A DNA stretch of 64,000 nt, taken from NCBI RefSeq assembly GCF_001748245.1, contig NZ_BDFO01000001.1, forward strand, positions 2,093,345 through 2,157,344. Reading direction: 5' to 3'. A model generated the notes under the pieces. That model had not been told where the DNA came from. It was given only the letters and a program-made list of their open reading frames with translations, and made no database searches. A program made the position numbers and the translations under genes. The stretch is from Oligoflexus tunisiensis. GTDB lineage: Bacteria; Bdellovibrionota_B; Oligoflexia; Oligoflexales; Oligoflexaceae. Positions 25,575 through 34,249 of this stretch are shown here, piece by piece. How positions within the stretch are numbered: the first letter of the stretch is position 1; each line of letters begins with the position of its first letter.

Positions 25575-25979
25575 ATGTCCGTCAAATCCAAACAAGCTAT
25601 GAGTGACGCGGAGAGAGCCGAAAAACAGAATCGCGCTGTCTGTCGCGCGATCTTCGTCACACGGCAGGACCTTGGACTTAAGACAGTTGACTTGGCCAAA
25701 ATCCTTGATGTCAATGTGAGGACTATCAATCGCTGGGAAAACGAGGAATTGATTCCTGGTCTTGATGAGAAGCGGCATTTGCGCGAGGCGGCTTCCCATC
25801 TTATTGCCATCTTTCGCAGCCTGGCGGCGATGTTTTCAAGCGCTCAGGACCGGGAGGCCTGGATCAAGACGGCGCATCCTGAGCTTGTGGATGCGCCGCT
25901 GGAGATTATGAAAGGGTCGATGGAAGGGCTTATCCAGGTACGTCGCTATCTGGATTATGTGCGTGGGCGAGGTGCCTGA
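25575..25979 (+). CDS. Xre/MbcA/ParS-type antitoxin
   Basis: A 134-residue antitoxin of the RES-Xre system. An HTH of the Xre type covers about residues 33-65 (LKTVDLAKILDVNVRTINRWENEELIPG). The C-terminal part (IKTAHPELVDAPLEIMKGSMEGLIQVRRYLD) is the MbcA/ParS/Xre toxin-binding domain, with the conserved Pro of the 'P...L' helix pair that covers the toxin active site. It should bind and neutralise the RES toxin and repress its own promoter. The toxin start overlaps its stop by one base (TGATG). AGGAGG lies about ten bases before the ATG. Confidence 0.85.
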   Translation: MSVKSKQAMSDAERAEKQNRAVCRAIFVTRQDLGLKTVDLAKILDVNVRTINRWENEELIPGLDEKRHLREAASHLIAIFRSLAAMFSSAQDREAWIKTAHPELVDAPLEIMKGSMEGLIQVRRYLDYVRGRGA

Positions 25980-26662
25980 TGCATCTGCAAGGCGAGATCT
26001 GGAGGACAGTGGAGCGTGATGGCAACTGGGCACTTCAAGGTAAGGTGCCAGGGGATATTGATGATATTGGACTGCTTGAGGAATTTGTTGAGGAAACGAA
26101 AGCCAATCGCTCGGTGGTGGCTGCCGCGCAAAGGTCGGGTTATCACTTTCTGATCTACACTCCCTTCCGCTATGATCCGCCTGTTCCGCCTGAATACGCC
26201 GCACGTTTCCGGCCGCCGTATTACACGAAAAATGTCTTCTATGGAGCGCGGTCTCTCGATGTCTCGATCCATGAGGCATCTTTTTATTTTATGAGAGAAC
26301 GCCGGCATCTTCCCACGCCGAGTGGCAGTGGTGAGCCTCGCACGACATTTACGGTTGGGGTTGACGATGCGCAGGCGGTCGATATCACGAAGCACCCTGA
26401 TATCGAAAAGATTATGGATCGGACCGATCATGCGGCTTCCCATGCGTATATATTGCAGAACCCTTGCGATACTCTGGTTTACCCAAGTGCCAGATTTGTC
26501 GGGGGTGAGTGCGTGGCTGTGTTTGAAATCAAGTGCCTTGAGAAGGCGCCACGGAGCGCCTGGCAGTACCGTTTCCAGTATCTGAAGGGCTCCGATTTGT
26601 GCGTGATTTTTAATGATCGCGATGAGCAGAGCTACGCGATTGGCTGGGGCGAGGTGTCTTGA
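25979..26662 (+). CDS. RES-domain toxin (predicted NAD+-degrading)
   Basis: A 227-residue RES-domain protein. The RES name-giving residues are visible: Arg in ARFRPPYY, Glu in SIHEASFYF near residue 100, and Ser in LVYPSARFVGG near residue 164. The motif YTKNVFYGARSLDVSIHEA is the typical core. Characterised members (for example from Pseudomonas putida and MbcT of Mycobacterium) destroy NAD+, stopping growth. It is longer than MbcT (~180 residues) but inside the family range. Coupled to the antitoxin by the TGATG overlap. Whether toxicity is retained is not visible, but no frameshift or missing key residue is seen. Confidence 0.87.
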   Translation: MHLQGEIWRTVERDGNWALQGKVPGDIDDIGLLEEFVEETKANRSVVAAAQRSGYHFLIYTPFRYDPPVPPEYAARFRPPYYTKNVFYGARSLDVSIHEASFYFMRERRHLPTPSGSGEPRTTFTVGVDDAQAVDITKHPDIEKIMDRTDHAASHAYILQNPCDTLVYPSARFVGGECVAVFEIKCLEKAPRSAWQYRFQYLKGSDLCVIFNDRDEQSYAIGWGEVS

Positions 26663-26663
26663 T

Positions 26664-27101
26664 TTATTTGGTTTTGTTTGGCGTTGGGCAATACTTTTCG
26701 ATAATTTTTCTTAGTGCCTCGACTGCTGTTTCTTCTTTTGCCTTCTCAATTTGGCTCTGATCCTTGTAGAGTGTCTTCTTCTCTGAGCCTCGAAAAGCGT
26801 AGAGCTGAATGGAAGGTGATGTCGCCACAATATGGTATCCCATGACGAGGTCACCTGACAGCTCAGCTATCCACTTTTTCACGTCTGCTGCTTCAGGTAT
26901 GTCGCTCATCACTTTACATTCAAAATATTGATCCTTCTCTTTCTTTTCTTCTTCATCCCACCCACCAATAATTTTTTGCAAAAGCATTTCAGGCTGCGCA
27001 GCCGAAGTTTTCGACATATCGACTCTTTCCTTGGGGCCGGCGGTGGTGGTGCGGCAGGCGCAGAGCAGAAGCATCGAAATGAGAAGGAATTGCGTCTTCA
27101 T
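26664..27101 (-). CDS. Small lipoprotein, unknown function
   Basis: A 145-residue protein with a lipoprotein signal peptide and lipobox LLCAC (Cys16). The mature part is highly charged (EEEKKEKDQ) with cysteines in FECKVM and KYCPTP. It resembles an anchored adaptor or stress lipoprotein only in shape. It converges with the RES toxin gene, one base between stops, and diverges from the pilin-like locus. No domain recognised. Confidence 0.66.
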   Translation of the reverse strand: MKTQFLLISMLLLCACRTTTAGPKERVDMSKTSAAQPEMLLQKIIGGWDEEEKKEKDQYFECKVMSDIPEAADVKKWIAELSGDLVMGYHIVATSPSIQLYAFRGSEKKTLYKDQSQIEKAKEETAVEALRKIIEKYCPTPNKTK

Positions 27102-27186
27102 GGTTCACCCGTGATTTGATTATGAGGGCCTTGGACATGGTAACAGATTTCGATGTCCCTGGTGCTGAAAAATTGAAAAAGGCAGA

Positions 27187-27594
27187 GTGAGTGAGAAGGA
27201 GGAAAGGGGAGTGGGGCAGGCTCTACAGCTTATTCTTTGGATTGGGATCGTGGGGCAGCTGCTGCTTGGAATTCGGCTGGTCGGGGAAGCCTCCGGGATG
27301 TGGGCTGAAGCGTTTCGGGTGGATTATGAGCTGATGGTGTGTGGACGGTATCAGGCCATGGCTGCGAATCTGCGGGATGCCGTGACAACATGGCGTAAAT
27401 TGGGCTGCGCGGGGGAGGAGGATCTGCCCGCGGAGGAAGAGGTGGAGACTGTGTTGCTGGAGTGGCGTGAGCACTATGGAGGTAGGGATTTGGAGGATTG
27501 TGGTGACGATGGACCGATGCGGGTGAGACTGCACCGGGAGAGGAATCCGGATCTGGATGAGGACTATCCGAACTGGGTCGTGCGGTATGAATGA
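27187..27594 (+). CDS. TadE/TadF-like minor pilin or pseudopilin, predicted
   Basis: A 135-residue protein with one N-terminal membrane helix (about residues 13-32, LQLILWIGIVGQLLLGIRL) right after an E-R-G segment (EERGVG), the arrangement of TadE/TadF minor pilins. The rest is a small soluble domain with three cysteines (CGRY, GCAG, DCGDD). Start is a GTG with AAGG upstream; other GTG codons nearby could be used. It is the first of four overlapping or adjacent genes ending in a secretin. Assignment as a pilin is inferred from topology and neighbours, not from a clear family match. Confidence 0.55.
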   Translation: MSEKEERGVGQALQLILWIGIVGQLLLGIRLVGEASGMWAEAFRVDYELMVCGRYQAMAANLRDAVTTWRKLGCAGEEDLPAEEEVETVLLEWREHYGGRDLEDCGDDGPMRVRLHRERNPDLDEDYPNWVVRYE

Positions 27595-27898
27595 GGAGGG
27601 CAGTACGGAGCTGCTTGTCATGCTGCTTTTCATGCTGTTTCTCCAGCTGGGACTTTGGGAACTGGAGCGGCGTGTCGGCGAGCAGGTGGGTGAGGCCTAT
27701 GAGGCCATGGATCCGGTGCAGCCGGATGAAGTGCTGGAATTCAAGGAATTTGTCGCCCTGGGGAAGACCTGGCCCGCGCCCGCGCCGCGCTTGGATTTTG
27801 GGGCGGATGATAAACACGAAAGGGATGCTGAGGCTTTATGTTACATCGTTTCACGTTTTGGTTGCGCCGCACCTGGCAAAAGCTTCCGATGCAATTGA
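27587..27898 (+). CDS. Second TadE/TadF-like minor pilin, predicted
   Basis: A 103-residue protein beginning MNEEGSTELLVMLLFML. The E-E-G-S-T-E-L-L start followed directly by a 20-residue membrane helix matches the TadE N-terminus (RGxxxVEFAL), where a Gly-Ser/Ala-Glu set precedes the helix. The rest is acidic, with two cysteines near the end. The start overlaps the previous gene by eight bases; the end overlaps the next gene by 61 bp. The short length would suit a minor pilin. Confidence 0.52.
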   Translation: MNEEGSTELLVMLLFMLFLQLGLWELERRVGEQVGEAYEAMDPVQPDEVLEFKEFVALGKTWPAPAPRLDFGADDKHERDAEALCYIVSRFGCAAPGKSFRCN

Positions 27899-28317
27899 GC
27901 CTTCTGGGATGGCCGCCGCTTTTGAGCCATTCCCTGGCTTTTATCGTAGGGACCCTGGTCCTGCAGCAGGGAGAGGCCGGGATGCGGGTGCCGGATGGCA
28001 AAGTGCTGGTGCCTGTGGAAAAACTCGGGCGTTTGGAGGCGGATGGGAAACCCTGGAAGGAAACACAGAAAATTACGGTGCTGCAGCGTCGTGGAGACGC
28101 CTGGTGCCGCAGCTCGGATGATGAATTAAGCCTTTGGAAAGCTCCAGGGCGACGTGGAGGTCTTTATTTGCTCTGGCCGACCGGTGCGAATTCTGCTTCA
28201 CGCCTGCAGCAGCTTTTACAGAAGAAGTCCGTGCTGACAGCGGATGGGAAGGATTTCGCATTCTGTGGAGCCGAGACTGAAGGCCCAGTCGCGTCCCGTG
28301 GCATTCAGTATGATTAG
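27838..28317 (+). CDS. Membrane protein in the secretin locus (CpaB position)
   Basis: A 159-residue protein with a basic N-terminus (HRFTFWLRRTWQKL) and a membrane helix at about residues 18-42. The soluble remainder (MRVPDGKVLVPVEKLGRLEADG) could be periplasmic and begins with a strand set that faintly recalls the SAF domain of CpaB/RcpC, which also precedes the secretin gene in Tad loci. That likeness is too weak to name it CpaB. It overlaps both neighbours, which supports real translation. No other family recognised. Confidence 0.5.
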   Translation: MLHRFTFWLRRTWQKLPMQLSLLGWPPLLSHSLAFIVGTLVLQQGEAGMRVPDGKVLVPVEKLGRLEADGKPWKETQKITVLQRRGDAWCRSSDDELSLWKAPGRRGGLYLLWPTGANSASRLQQLLQKKSVLTADGKDFAFCGAETEGPVASRGIQYD

Positions 28318-29578
28318 GTTTTTTGCTGCCATGATGTTCTTATGTTCCACCCTCGGTCTGGCGAATCCTCTGCCCGAACGCTGGGACATGGAGATGGGTG
28401 AAGCCCGACGCCTCAAGGTCAATGCCAAATGGAGTTTACGTTTAAGCCAGAAGCATATCCTGGATGTGGAAGAACAGGGGAAAGGGGTCTGGCAGGTCGT
28501 GGCCCTGCGCTCCGGGCTGGTTTATCTCAGAGCCCTTGATGAAAAAGGTACGGTGCAGCAAAGCTGGATTATCAATGTGGCCAGTCGCAGCGAATCCGAA
28601 AAAGTGGAGCGCTGGAAGAACCTGGTCTGCAATGAACCCGGCATTCACTGCGATGACAGTTCCTCAACCGTCACCGGACAAACCGATTCCCTCGCCTGGC
28701 TGCACAAGGCCCGCGAAATATGTGACAAGAATCCGCCCTGCCGCTTTCGGGCCACCCTGTCGAGTGCAGCCCAGCGTCTGACCGCGGAAAGGATCTCACT
28801 GGACTTGAAAGCCCATCAAACCTTTGTGGACGCAGACGGTTTCGTCTTTCTTGAAAGTGTCTGCCTTGTCCCCGATCCCAAGCGGGATGAACAGTGGCGG
28901 CAATGGATCAAAGAGCGCTACGGGGCTCCGGCCCAGGTGCGGTGTCAGGAAGAGGTCGATGGGCGCTACCGACTGGAAGTGGTCGCGGTCGCTCAAAAAT
29001 CCAGTGACTCCGATCTGGATAACCCTCTTCACTTCGGACCCATCCGCCTTCTGCCACAGGAAAATATCGACGTCTTTTTACAGGGGCTCTCCCATCGAGC
29101 CAATACAAAAATCCTGGCGCGACCTCGTCTGGCCCTGAACCTCGGCAGCACGCTCGAAGTCAGCGACGGCATGGATATCGCCACGCTAGCCCCGCAACGG
29201 GATCAAACCCTGGAAATATGGAAGCCGGTCGGTTTCATGCTTCAGGTGAAACTCGTCGAACAGCGGGCGGATACCGTCAAGGTTTCCTTGAACCTACAGA
29301 TCAGCCGACCTCGCGAAGGGCAAAGAGCCCTGGATCGCTCCGGCATGCAAACCGAAACCTGGCTGACCCTGGATCAACTCCAGATGGTTGGGCAGATCCA
29401 GGCCCGCACGGCCGGGTTCGAGGAATCCCGCATCCCCTGGCTCGGCGCCATTCCCATCGTGGGTGCATTATTTCGCTGGAATGTTGAGAGCGCGGCGGAC
29501 AGTCATGTCTATCTCCTGCTCCGCCTGCAGAAATTGGAAATGGAGGTGGCCACGCTGCCCCCGGAATTCAAGGAATAG
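28310..29578 (+). CDS. CpaC/RcpA-like outer membrane secretin
   Basis: A 422-residue secretin with a signal peptide (IRFFAAMMFLCSTLGLA). Residues ~30-90 resemble the pilus assembly N-terminal domain (MGEARRLKVNAKWSL, then a VWQVVALRSGLVYL strand). A BON-like segment follows (STVTGQTDSLAWLHKAREIC). The secretin core covers about the last 170 residues: ILARPRLALNLGSTLEVSDG, a GFMLQVKLVEQ strand, and RIPWLGAIPIVGALFRW, which matches the VPxLGxIPxLGxLF motif. It should form an outer-membrane ring. Start at 28310 gives the signal peptide. It ends 11 bp inside the end of epmA on the other strand. No ATPase, TadB/C platform or prepilin peptidase is in the window. Confidence 0.84.
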   Translation: MIRFFAAMMFLCSTLGLANPLPERWDMEMGEARRLKVNAKWSLRLSQKHILDVEEQGKGVWQVVALRSGLVYLRALDEKGTVQQSWIINVASRSESEKVERWKNLVCNEPGIHCDDSSSTVTGQTDSLAWLHKAREICDKNPPCRFRATLSSAAQRLTAERISLDLKAHQTFVDADGFVFLESVCLVPDPKRDEQWRQWIKERYGAPAQVRCQEEVDGRYRLEVVAVAQKSSDSDLDNPLHFGPIRLLPQENIDVFLQGLSHRANTKILARPRLALNLGSTLEVSDGMDIATLAPQRDQTLEIWKPVGFMLQVKLVEQRADTVKVSLNLQISRPREGQRALDRSGMQTETWLTLDQLQMVGQIQARTAGFEESRIPWLGAIPIVGALFRWNVESAADSHVYLLLRLQKLEMEVATLPPEFKE

Positions 29579-30578
29579 AACGTGACCAGGGCTTATTCCA
29601 CCGAAAGGGCACCACGCGATCCAGATTCGATTCCCCAAGCAAAAGCGCCAGCAATCGATCAAAACCCAGCGCATTCCCCGCACAGGGTCTTAAATTCTGC
29701 GTCAGCGCCTCAAAGAAATCCTCATCCTCCGGCACCGCCCCATGCCCGAGTTTTTCCCTCTGCTCGTTGCTGCTGCGAATCCGCTCACGATTCGCGCCCG
29801 GATCCAGCAGCTCATCGAAGGCATTGCAAAGTTCCACACCCAGCAAATACAGCTCAAAACGCTGCGCACGACCCCCGACCACCCGGGCCAGCGCACACTG
29901 CGAAGCCGGATAGTCGTAAAGAAAGATGGCTTCCTGATCCTTCAGTCGCGGCTCAATGATATCCAGCAGGATTTTAAAGTAAGCCGTCTCAAAATCATCA
30001 TCCGGCCGGAGCGAAGGAAAACCCTTGGCCAAACCCTTGCGGGCCAGCTCGGGATCCCCATCGACCAGCTCCAGACCCGCCCAGCGTGTGAAGGCCTCGA
30101 ACATCGAAAGACGCTCCGGTCGCGCCCTGGGCATGCGAACGGCATAGCCTGCCGCCTGCAGGGTGACCGCCACAAACTGCACAAGGTCCGCCGTCAGCGT
30201 CATGAAATCATTGAGGCTGATGCCGTTCTGATAAAATTCGAGCATGGTGAATTCAGGGTGATGCCAGTCCGCCAGCTCCCCCTGATTTCGAAAACATTTC
30301 CCGAGGTGATACACCCGCTCCAGCCCCAGGGCCAAAGCCTGCTTGAGATGCAGCTCAGGGCTCGAACGCAGATAAAGCGGCGTCCGCTCCCCGCGAAAAT
30401 CCTGCCATTCGGTGGCGAAATAGCCCAGATGGACCTCGGTCCCCGGACTGCGCACGGCAATCGGGGTGTCGAGGCTCAGATAGTCGCGACTGCGAAAAAA
30501 CTGGTGGATCGCGTCCTGCGCCGTTTGCCGGGCTTTCAGGGCGCGAATGAGACTTTGTTTATCAGTCGTGGTGCGCAT
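29568..30578 (-). CDS. epmA: EF-P lysine lysyltransferase (GenX/PoxA)
   Basis: A 336-residue class II lysyl-tRNA synthetase paralogue without the anticodon-binding domain. It adds beta-lysine to elongation factor P, helping ribosomes through polyproline. Motif 2 is YLRSSPELHLKQALALG with YHLGKCFRNQGELADWHHPEFTMLEFY; motif 3 is GNALGFDRLLALLLG near the C-terminus. Length is right for EpmA (~325). The lysine 2,3-aminomutase (epmB) and efp genes are not in the window. It overlaps the Lon-like gene by 17 bp and is probably co-transcribed with it. Confidence 0.9.
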   Translation of the reverse strand: MRTTTDKQSLIRALKARQTAQDAIHQFFRSRDYLSLDTPIAVRSPGTEVHLGYFATEWQDFRGERTPLYLRSSPELHLKQALALGLERVYHLGKCFRNQGELADWHHPEFTMLEFYQNGISLNDFMTLTADLVQFVAVTLQAAGYAVRMPRARPERLSMFEAFTRWAGLELVDGDPELARKGLAKGFPSLRPDDDFETAYFKILLDIIEPRLKDQEAIFLYDYPASQCALARVVGGRAQRFELYLLGVELCNAFDELLDPGANRERIRSSNEQREKLGHGAVPEDEDFFEALTQNLRPCAGNALGFDRLLALLLGESNLDRVVPFRWNKPWSRSIP

Positions 30579-33033
30579 CGCCCTCGGCCTTGTCCATCCA
30601 GCTCAGGGCGCGATCCAGCGCACTGTCCTTCAGCAGGAGACTATCCCCATGAACATCACGGACCCCAAGCGGCACGCCGGTGGCGATTTCAAACGCCTCG
30701 GCTATGTGCGTGACGGGAATGATCTCCAGACGTCCCGCCTTCACGGCGTCCTGCGTCTTGCGATGCAGCATCAGGTTCTGCGCATTGGCTGCGGGAATGA
30801 TCACCGTATATTTCTCGCTGCGACCGACAAGATCACAGATCTTCCAGAAACCTTCGATCTTCTCATTCACGCCACCGATCGTCTGCACTTCCCCAAACTG
30901 GTTCATCGACCCCGTAATCGCAAGGTTCTGCCGCACGGGCACGCGTGCCAGCGAACTGATAATCGCAATCACTTCGGCAAGCGTGGCACTATCGCCATCA
31001 ATCATTCCGTAGTTCTGCTCGAAGCAGACGCTGGCGGTGAACGCATGGGCCTTGTTCCTTGGGAACACGGCCTTGAAGTAGCCGGCAATGATCATCACAG
31101 CCTTGTCATGAATCTTCCCGGACAGACGCGCCGCCCGTTCAATATTCAAAATCCCGCGCTTGCTCGGCGAAGTCGTACAGGTGATCCGCGCGATTTTCCC
31201 GAAGGAATAATCCGAATAATCATAGACCGCGAGGCCATTGATCTGACCCACCCGCATGCCATCGACCGAGATCAGGATATCCTGCTGCTTGACGAGGCGG
31301 AGCAGATACTCCTCCTGCAGATTCAAACGGTAATATTTCAAATCGAGCGCGTCCTCAACATCCTCACGCTGCACGATCTCACGCCCGCGTTCCTTGGCGA
31401 TGAAGTCCGCTTCAATGGTCAGATCCTTGATCTCACCGAACTGGGTGGACAAAAGATTCTGATCCTCGATCAAGCGCGAACCATATTCCACGATCGCCGC
31501 GACGGCCGACTTGTCAAACGGCAGAAGCTGCTCACGGCGCATCCGGGTCGCGATAAAACCTACGTAGCTCATGATGTTGTCATCGCTGCGTTCCATCTTG
31601 AAGTCGAAGTCAGCCTTGATCTTGAAGATCTTTTGGAACTCCTCGTCCTGCTGATAAAGGATGTGATAGATCTCATCGGTGCCGATCAAAATCACCTTCA
31701 AGTCCAAAGGCACCGGCTCCGGGCGCAGACCCGAGGTCGGCAGCAGCGAATACTGCTCGCCCATGTCCTCGATAAAACCCATGCGGTTGCGCAGAATCCG
31801 CTTCAACGATTCCCACACATTGCCGGGACGGAAAATATCGATCGCGTTCAGGACGAGGTAACCGCCGTTGGCCTTGTGGATCGAGCCGGGCTTGATCATC
31901 GTGAAGTCGGTCAGGTACATCCCGTGCTCGACATTCTTTTCAATCTTGCCGAACAGGTTGTAGTAGGTCGGGTTGTTTTCAATGATGACCGGTGCCTTCT
32001 CGATCTTGCTGTTATCGACAAAGACGTTCACCTTGTATTTGGTGAACTTGTCCTTGTCCTCGATAAAGAGGGCTTCTTCATTACTGGGCTGCTCATCCTC
32101 GACGAATTCAAGGAGGTTTTCCTTCACATCCTCGCGAACCTGCTCGATGTATTCCAGAATCTCATTAAATTCCCCATACTCTTCCAGCAAGGGGATGATC
32201 AAAGCCGAGATAATTTGCTCACCGATCGAACTCCGGAGATTCTCCAGCTGCTCGCTCGTCTCCTTGTCGATCGCCCGAACCTTGCGCGCGAAGTCGAGGA
32301 CCTCGGGCTCCAGTTCAGAACGCCGGCCCTCGATTTCCTGCCGCTCCTCCTCGCCCAGCTTGGAATAGTCGCGTTCGGTGAGGGGGCGGCCATCGACGAT
32401 CGGAATCGTCTCAATGCCCATGCGCGTGGACTTGATCACAAAGTCCTTGGCCTTGGCGAGCTTTTCCAGCTCGCTGTAGAGCTTGGACTTGATGTCATTG
32501 GCCGAGGAAATATAGGTGTTGACCGCGTTCTCATAGTCCTCGCTTTGCAAGGCCACGGGAATCTCGGAGCGCAGGGCTTTGACCAGCTGCTCCATATTCT
32601 TCTTGAGTTTGCGGCCCTCGCCACGAGGCAGTTTGATGGCGCGCGGCACTTCGATATCGGAGAAGTTATAGAGATAAACCCAGTCATAGGGAGCTGGCGA
32701 ATCCGCCGCCCACTTTTCGAGGAATTGGCGGATGACACTGGTCTTGCCCGTGCCTTCAATGCCGGCAACATAGATATTGTAACCGGGACGCTTGATGCTC
32801 AGGCCCATGTTGATCGCGCGAATGGCACGATCCTGGGCAATGATGTCATTCGAGCTATCCAGTTCATCCGTGGTGTTGAACTTAAATATTTCGGTCGGGC
32901 AGCTGGCATAGACCTGATCCGCCGACAAAGCTTCGGGCAGCCGCGCAGTTGTTTCTGGGGTGAGGGCTTTTTTTGCCGGGCTTTTGCGTGCGGACTTGCT
33001 GGCTCTGGCTGGCTTCTTGGTTTTCTTCTTCAA
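30562..33033 (-). CDS. LonB/LonC-type ATP-dependent serine protease
   Basis: An 823-residue Lon-family protein. A Lys-rich tail opens it, then comes the LonB-like AAA+ domain with Walker A GIEGTGKTS near residue 93, a long helical insertion (~residues 180-320), Walker B-like GGYLVLNAID near 388, and the C-terminal protease domain with the Ser-Lys dyad: Ser in DGDSATLAE (about 682) and Lys in GGVNEKIEGF (about 725). It lacks the LAN domain of LonA. Family members of this AAA_32 kind are common in delta-proteobacteria and relatives. Start is TTG with GGGAG 11 bases upstream. It overlaps epmA. Confidence 0.9.
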   Translation of the reverse strand: MKKKTKKPARASKSARKSPAKKALTPETTARLPEALSADQVYASCPTEIFKFNTTDELDSSNDIIAQDRAIRAINMGLSIKRPGYNIYVAGIEGTGKTSVIRQFLEKWAADSPAPYDWVYLYNFSDIEVPRAIKLPRGEGRKLKKNMEQLVKALRSEIPVALQSEDYENAVNTYISSANDIKSKLYSELEKLAKAKDFVIKSTRMGIETIPIVDGRPLTERDYSKLGEEERQEIEGRRSELEPEVLDFARKVRAIDKETSEQLENLRSSIGEQIISALIIPLLEEYGEFNEILEYIEQVREDVKENLLEFVEDEQPSNEEALFIEDKDKFTKYKVNVFVDNSKIEKAPVIIENNPTYYNLFGKIEKNVEHGMYLTDFTMIKPGSIHKANGGYLVLNAIDIFRPGNVWESLKRILRNRMGFIEDMGEQYSLLPTSGLRPEPVPLDLKVILIGTDEIYHILYQQDEEFQKIFKIKADFDFKMERSDDNIMSYVGFIATRMRREQLLPFDKSAVAAIVEYGSRLIEDQNLLSTQFGEIKDLTIEADFIAKERGREIVQREDVEDALDLKYYRLNLQEEYLLRLVKQQDILISVDGMRVGQINGLAVYDYSDYSFGKIARITCTTSPSKRGILNIERAARLSGKIHDKAVMIIAGYFKAVFPRNKAHAFTASVCFEQNYGMIDGDSATLAEVIAIISSLARVPVRQNLAITGSMNQFGEVQTIGGVNEKIEGFWKICDLVGRSEKYTVIIPAANAQNLMLHRKTQDAVKAGRLEIIPVTHIAEAFEIATGVPLGVRDVHGDSLLLKDSALDRALSWMDKAEGDAHHD

Positions 33034-33168
33034 GGTCAGTTCAACTCCCTACGCCAAATTCGGCTGGGAGGATGATTGGAGGGGGGTGGCTCATCCTCGT
33101 CAGCGTTGGCGCATTAAAACGTCAACGCGTGCCCGAGAAATTCTCGCCTCCTGGCAGGCATCAACGCA

Positions 33169-33879
33169 TCATACAAACACATCCATGACTTCGACGAGCT
33201 TAAAGTCTCCCGCCACTTCATTCAGCTTGGGAGAAAGGTCAAACTCCATCGCCGCTGGTTTCAATCTCAAAAGGAGATTGGTGAGAAACTTCTCACCCTT
33301 GCCATGGGCTTCCGTGAGAAAATAGTCTCCGTAGGCATCAAGAAAGTCAAGCGCGTCTTCGACGGAATCCTTACTCGGCTGTTCCATCAGATGCTGGATG
33401 CCACGCTGCAGCCATTGCGAGAGTTCCTGAAAGTTGATCTTTTCCTTGATACCAATGCGCAGACAGTCATTGCAGATCTGCGTTTTGATATCAGGGGGCA
33501 GAAGCTCCAGATAGTTGCCGTAGGTGTAGTTCAAAGTGCGATAGGCGCCGCGACGGTTGCGGGACATTTCCATCAAACGGACTTTTTCCATCACCTGGCT
33601 GTACGCATCGACTGCGTTCTGGACCGCTTTGCGCTCGCGCTCCTGCAGAGCTTCAAGCTGAACCTTGTGGCGATCACGCAGCACAACAAAGGCCTTATGC
33701 ACCTCGTTGTAACTCAGGGGATCATGCACATCCGGATTTTTGTTCAGAGCATCCGTCAGGAACTCAACGACGTGCGGGACTTTTGTATGGGTTTGCTCAG
33801 CGATCTGGACCAGACTCCATTTGACGCTATCCGGCCAGATTTTCAGCACCGCTTCCAATTCGAGAATAAAGTCCAGCAT
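33169..33879 (-). CDS. Helical cytoplasmic protein, unknown function
   Basis: A 236-residue protein, almost entirely alpha-helical, without signal peptide. The central part (KVQLEALQERERKAVQNAVDAYSQVMEKV) could form a coiled coil. Two cysteines appear in ICNDCLRIG. No known domain recognised. A strong AAGGAGG lies six bases before the ATG. It precedes the Lon-like gene on the same strand by 135 bp, so a link to proteolysis is possible but unproven. Confidence 0.66.
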   Translation of the reverse strand: MLDFILELEAVLKIWPDSVKWSLVQIAEQTHTKVPHVVEFLTDALNKNPDVHDPLSYNEVHKAFVVLRDRHKVQLEALQERERKAVQNAVDAYSQVMEKVRLMEMSRNRRGAYRTLNYTYGNYLELLPPDIKTQICNDCLRIGIKEKINFQELSQWLQRGIQHLMEQPSKDSVEDALDFLDAYGDYFLTEAHGKGEKFLTNLLLRLKPAAMEFDLSPKLNEVAGDFKLVEVMDVFV

Positions 33880-34249
33880 CGTCGCCTCCTTAAAGGGAAA
33901 TGAGGAACGCAGCGCTTGTACGCTTTTGTCTTGTTGAGTTTTGCTCTTTAAAACAGCTTACGGCCTGGCCGAGTGAAATGCAAAATTTTTGGAAGAGATT
34001 GACGTAGCGGCGGACATGCGGTGTGAGGCATCTTATGGAAAGAGTTGTCTCCTTTTTCTTGAACTTCAGGATTCAGCAAAGGAGGCGTTTTGCAGATTCC
34101 TCAAGACCCTGCGAAATCTTGGGAATAAAACCAAAAAAATAAAGAGCAGCCGGAAAAACAAGGGGACCCCCTTTTCTTCCGGCTGCTCTTGACCTGCGAC
34201 TGGCGTTCACTCCCGGCCCAGAGACCGTAGAGCGAAGGCGCATCACACT
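33880..34249. other. 370-bp gap between the helical protein and the tiny basic gene
   Basis: Apart from the terminator at 34133-34190, I see no gene here. A plus-strand frame of 67 codons (33989-34192) runs into the terminator hairpin, has no ribosome site and is rejected. The right end of the gap is the tail of the tiny gene's transcript. Confidence 0.6.
34133..34190 (-). terminator. Strong intrinsic terminator, minus strand
   Basis: A perfect 14-bp stem (left arm 34142-34155, AAGAGCAGCCGGAA; right arm 34177-34190), with more pairing inside the loop, is followed on the minus strand by a T-rich tract (TTTATTTTTTT). It ends a minus-strand transcript coming from the tiny gene at 34250-34354. 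Confidence 0.85.

Noticed and set aside
30547..33075. Antisense open frame of 842 codons opposite the Lon-like gene
   Set aside because: The Lon-like protein has Walker and Ser-Lys dyad motifs on the minus strand; the plus frame has no family signature and is a codon-bias shadow.
33989..34192. 67-codon plus-strand frame before the terminator
   Set aside because: It covers the terminator hairpin, lacks a ribosome site, and is Lys/Ser-rich random-looking sequence.
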